NCBI RefSeq assembly: GCF_007828725.1
Contig: NZ_VIUW01000003.1
Coordinates: 434,001 to 498,000 of the forward strand
Source of the DNA: Marihabitans asiaticum
GTDB taxonomy: Bacteria; Actinomycetota; Actinomycetes; Actinomycetales; Dermatophilaceae
Length of the DNA: 64,000 nucleotides
Reading direction: 5' to 3'
The first letter of the stretch is position 1; each line of letters opens with the position of its first letter. This document shows positions 61,286 to 64,000 of this stretch, in pieces. Made by a program: the position numbers and the translations under genes. Under the pieces are notes generated by a model. The model did not search any database. It was not told where the DNA came from and was given only the letters and a program-made list of their open reading frames with translations.

Positions 61286-61858
61286 ATGGCCGACATGCCA
61301 CGTCCTGACTCGACCATCGACGCCCGCGAGGTCCTCTCCGAGAGCGACATCGCCAGGGCCCTCAAGCGCATCGCCCACGAGGTCCTCGAGCAGAGCAGGG
61401 GAGCCGACGACCTCGTCATCCTCGGCATCCCCACCCGGGGGGTCGAGCTCGCCCGCCGCCTGGCCGCGCTGATCACCGAGATCGAGGGGCGCGAGGTCCT
61501 CGCCGGCTCGCTCGACGTGACGATGTACCGCGATGACCTGCGCGCCCAGCCCACCCGCGCCGCCCAGGAGACCCAGATCCCCGGCGGCGGTGTCGACGGC
61601 CTGGTCGTCGTCCTCGTCGACGACGTCCTCTACTCCGGGCGGACCGTCCGGGCCGCCCTCGACGCGCTCGCCGACTACGGCCGGCCGCGCGCGGTCCGGC
61701 TCGCCGTCCTCGTCGACCGCGGCCACCGCGAGCTGCCGATCCGCGCCGACCACGTCGGCAAGAACCTCCCGACCTCGCACAGCGAGCGGGTCTCGGTGCG
61801 CCTGCGCGGGTACGACGACGAGGCCGACTCGGTGACCATCTCCGGGGGGGCCCGATGA
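61286..61858 (+). CDS. pyrR: Pyrimidine operon regulator / uracil phosphoribosyltransferase
   Basis: A 190-residue PRTase-fold protein. [22 protein letters not shown] is the PRPP loop, and [18 protein letters not shown] and [22 protein letters not shown] (in part) are PyrR-specific. It controls the pyr genes by RNA binding and has some uracil phosphoribosyltransferase activity. ATG 61286 follows AAGGAGG; the stop overlaps pyrB. Confidence 0.95.
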   Translation: MADMPRPDSTIDAREVLSESDIARALKRIAHEVLEQSRGADDLVILGIPTRGVELARRLAALITEIEGREVLAGSLDVTMYRDDLRAQPTRAAQETQIPGGGVDGLVVVLVDDVLYSGRTVRAALDALADYGRPRAVRLAVLVDRGHRELPIRADHVGKNLPTSHSERVSVRLRGYDDEADSVTISGGAR

Positions 61859-62856
61859 GCGCACCGGAGCCGCGCGCCGCGCGCCACCTCCTCTCGGTCG
61901 CCGACCTCGACGCCGCGGCCGTGCGTCGCATCCTCGACACGGCCGTGGAGATGCAGGAGGTCCAGCGCCGCCAGGTCAAGAAGATCCCGACCCTGCGCGG
62001 CCGCACCGTGATCAACCTCTTCTTCGAGGACTCCACCCGCACCCGCAGCTCCTTCGAGATCGCCGGCAAGTGGATGTCGGCCGACACGATCAACATCACC
62101 GGCAAGGGCAGCTCGACGAGCAAGGGCGAGTCGCTGCGCGACACGGCGCTGACCATCGCCGCCATGGGTGTCGACGCCATCGTCATGCGGCACGGCGCCT
62201 CCGGCGCGGCCCATCAGGTCGCCCGATGGCTCGACGAGCTCGGCACGGGTACCAGCGTGGTCAACGCCGGCGACGGCACCCATGAGCACCCGACCCAGGC
62301 CCTCCTCGACGCCTACACCGTCGAGCGCCGCCTCGGGTCGCTTGACGGGCGGCACGTGGCGATCGTCGGCGACGTCACGCACAGCCGCGTCTTCCGCTCC
62401 AACCTGCTGTCCCTGGCGATGCTCGGTGCCCAGGTCACCGTCGTCGCCCCGCCGACCCTCATGCCCAGCGGCGCGTCCGCGTGGGCCGAGCGCGACGGCT
62501 TCACGCTCAGCCACGACCTCGACGCCGTCCTCGCCGGAGAGGTAGCAGGCGGCGTCCCGGACGTGCTGATGATGCTGCGGGTGCAGCGCGAGCGGATGAG
62601 CGGCGGCTACTTCCCGACCCCGCGCGAGTACACGATCGGCTACGGCCTGACCCGCGACCGGCTCGCCGCCTTCACCGCTGCCAGCCCGCACGGCGTGATC
62701 TGCCACCCCGGCCCGATGAACCGCGGCCTGGAGATCGCCGCCGACGCCGCCGACGCGGCCAGCTCCCTCGTGCTCGACCAGGTGAGCGCCGGCGTCGCGG
62801 TCCGGATGAGCGTCCTCTACCACCTGCTGGCCTCCGAGGAAGGAGCGAGCGCGTGA
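61855..62856 (+). CDS. pyrB: Aspartate carbamoyltransferase catalytic subunit
   Basis: A 333-residue enzyme joining aspartate and carbamoyl phosphate. The carbamoyl-phosphate loop [13 protein letters not shown] is canonical, in contrast with ArgF in this window. [23 protein letters not shown] and [12 protein letters not shown] are diagnostic. No regulatory pyrI follows. ATG 61855 overlaps pyrR and the stop overlaps pyrC. Confidence 0.96.
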   Translation: MSAPEPRAARHLLSVADLDAAAVRRILDTAVEMQEVQRRQVKKIPTLRGRTVINLFFEDSTRTRSSFEIAGKWMSADTINITGKGSSTSKGESLRDTALTIAAMGVDAIVMRHGASGAAHQVARWLDELGTGTSVVNAGDGTHEHPTQALLDAYTVERRLGSLDGRHVAIVGDVTHSRVFRSNLLSLAMLGAQVTVVAPPTLMPSGASAWAERDGFTLSHDLDAVLAGEVAGGVPDVLMMLRVQRERMSGGYFPTPREYTIGYGLTRDRLAAFTAASPHGVICHPGPMNRGLEIAADAADAASSLVLDQVSAGVAVRMSVLYHLLASEEGASA

Positions 62857-64000
62857 GCGCCCCCGACACCGACCTGCTCATCGCCGGGGCCCGCGTCGCG
62901 GGCGGTGCGACCGACGTCCTCGTCCGCGGCGGGGTCGTCGTCGCCCTCGGAGCAGAGGCGACGGCGGAGGCGAAGGGGGAGCCCGCCCGCCTCGACGGCG
63001 ACGGCCTGGACCTGCTGCCCGGCCTGGTCGACGTGCACACGCACCTGCGCGAGCCGGGCCGTGAGGACGCCGAGACGATCGCGACCGGCTCGGCGGCCGC
63101 GGCCGCCGGCGGGTTCACCGCGATCCTCGCGATGGCCAACACCACCCCGGTCACCGACACCGCGGAGAACGCCGAGCGGGTCCTCGACCTCGGCCGGGCC
63201 GCGGGGCTGGTCGACGTCCAGCCCATCGGGGCGGTGACCAAGGACCTCGGCGGCAGCGAGCTCGCCGAGCTCGCGCTGATGCACCGCTCCCGTGCCGCGG
63301 TGACCGTCTTCTCCGACGACGGCCGCTGCGTAGCCGACCCGCGGGTGATGCGGCGAGCCCTGGAGTACGTCCGCGCCTTCGACGGGGTGATCTCCCAGCA
63401 CGCCCAGGACCCCGACCTCGCCGGTCCCAGCGCCTGCTGCGACGAGGGCGAGCTCTCCGGCCGCCTCGGCCTGCCGGGCTGGCCGGCGGCCGCCGAGGCG
63501 AGCATCATCGCCCGCGACGCCGAGCTGAGCCTGCTCACCGGAGCCCGGGTGCACGTCGCGCACGTCACGACCGCCGAAGGGGTCGAGGTCGTGCGCTGGG
63601 CCAAGGCCAGGGGAGCGCGGCTGACCGCCGAGGTCACCCCGCACCACCTCGCCCTGACCAGCGACCTGCTGCGGGGCTACGACCCGGTGTACAAGGTCAA
63701 CCCACCCCTTCGCCCCGACGAGGACGTCGCCGCGCTGCGGGCCGCTCTCGCCGACGGCACGATCGACGTCGTCGCGACCGACCACGCCCCCCACGCCCGC
63801 CACGACAAGGAGCACGCCTTCGTCGACGCGGCCTTCGGGATGCTCGGGCTCGAGACCGCCTTCGCCGTCGTCCACGACCTCATGGTCCGCACCGGTGAGA
63901 TGACGCTGGCCGACCTCACCCGGGTGATGTCCACCGCGCCCGCCCGGCTCGCCGGCCTGAGCGCGGCCGGCCACGGCGGCCTGATCGAGGTGGGCCGCCC
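62853..64000 (+). CDS. pyrC: Dihydroorotase (3' end missing)
   Basis: Class I dihydroorotase cyclising carbamoyl aspartate. [13 protein letters not shown] supplies two zinc histidines and the substrate arginine, HVAHVTT and EVTPHHL the others, and [13 protein letters not shown] the catalytic aspartate. The GTG at 62853 overlaps pyrB. The frame is open to the end of the window with about 382 codons; carA/carB would be expected next. Confidence 0.95.
   Translation, partial: MSAPDTDLLIAGARVAGGATDVLVRGGVVVALGAEATAEAKGEPARLDGDGLDLLPGLVDVHTHLREPGREDAETIATGSAAAAAGGFTAILAMANTTPVTDTAENAERVLDLGRAAGLVDVQPIGAVTKDLGGSELAELALMHRSRAAVTVFSDDGRCVADPRVMRRALEYVRAFDGVISQHAQDPDLAGPSACCDEGELSGRLGLPGWPAAAEASIIARDAELSLLTGARVHVAHVTTAEGVEVVRWAKARGARLTAEVTPHHLALTSDLLRGYDPVYKVNPPLRPDEDVAALRAALADGTIDVVATDHAPHARHDKEHAFVDAAFGMLGLETAFAVVHDLMVRTGEMTLADLTRVMSTAPARLAGLSAAGHGGLIEVGR

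Overview
This 64-kb window is chromosomal DNA from a high-GC actinobacterium. The 16S rRNA, the near-total preference for G/C at third codon positions, the GTG/TTG starts, the many ATGA/GTGA stop-start overlaps and the Mycobacterium-like gene order all point to Actinomycetota. The 16S looks most like the order Micrococcales (Intrasporangiaceae/Ornithinimicrobiaceae neighbourhood). I cannot assign a genus by eye. I see no prophage, insertion sequence, CRISPR array or tRNA gene.

Layout, left to right. (1) 2-3282: pheS (5' end missing) and pheT. (2) 3314-13046: an arginine operon argC-[ACT-domain protein]-argJ-argB-argD-argF-argR-argH, running without gaps into the DNA glycosylase gene mpg and then tyrS; argG is absent. 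(3) 13080-18984: one rRNA operon (16S-23S-5S) with two candidate promoters, an AT-rich leader, a tRNA-less spacer and a long 23S processing stem. (4) 19072-33293: TPR protein, HAD phosphatase, histone-H1-like protein, small protein, tlyA, nadK, recN, steA, steB/mctB, an envelope trio (MraY/WecA-like enzyme, MurJ-like flippase, GT4 glycosyltransferase), pyrG and a NUDIX hydrolase. This follows the order around M. tuberculosis Rv1691-Rv1700. (5) 33290-45893: a mixed region with a YchJ-like protein, a Tat/lipoprotein, aspS, a DinB-like protein, a cyclic-2,3-diphosphoglycerate-synthetase-like P-loop protein divergent from carbamate kinase, an alcohol dehydrogenase, an acetyltransferase, an MMPL transporter and rarA. 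(6) 46025-56611: alaS-ruvX-mltG-aroE, about 2.5 kb of accessory DNA (decayed toxin-antitoxin pair, nucleotidyltransferase remnant, DUF222/HNH protein), then aroC-aroK-aroB. (7) 56625-64000: a glutamate-synthase-like flavoprotein, efp, nusB, a GNAT-NUDIX fusion, a pterin-dehydratase/VOC fusion, and pyrR-pyrB-pyrC (pyrC cut by the window end).

The core is housekeeping: four aminoacyl-tRNA synthetases (Phe, Tyr, Asp, Ala), arginine, shikimate and pyrimidine biosynthesis, ribosomes and envelope. The strongest unexpected signal is a T-box riboswitch upstream of aspS (about 35369-35578). Its antiterminator-type bulge is TGGCACC, whose variable base matches the G73 discriminator of tRNA-Asp, and a downstream hairpin can hide the aspS ribosome-binding site. 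The second is the octamer CGAAGGGG, present roughly 45-50 times on both strands where base composition predicts about 5, and kept even where it forces rare codons. Others are an ACT_7/CASTOR-type candidate arginine sensor inside the arginine operon, a mazF-like toxin frame with no start codon, and a predicted lipid-linked-glycan module between steB and pyrG.
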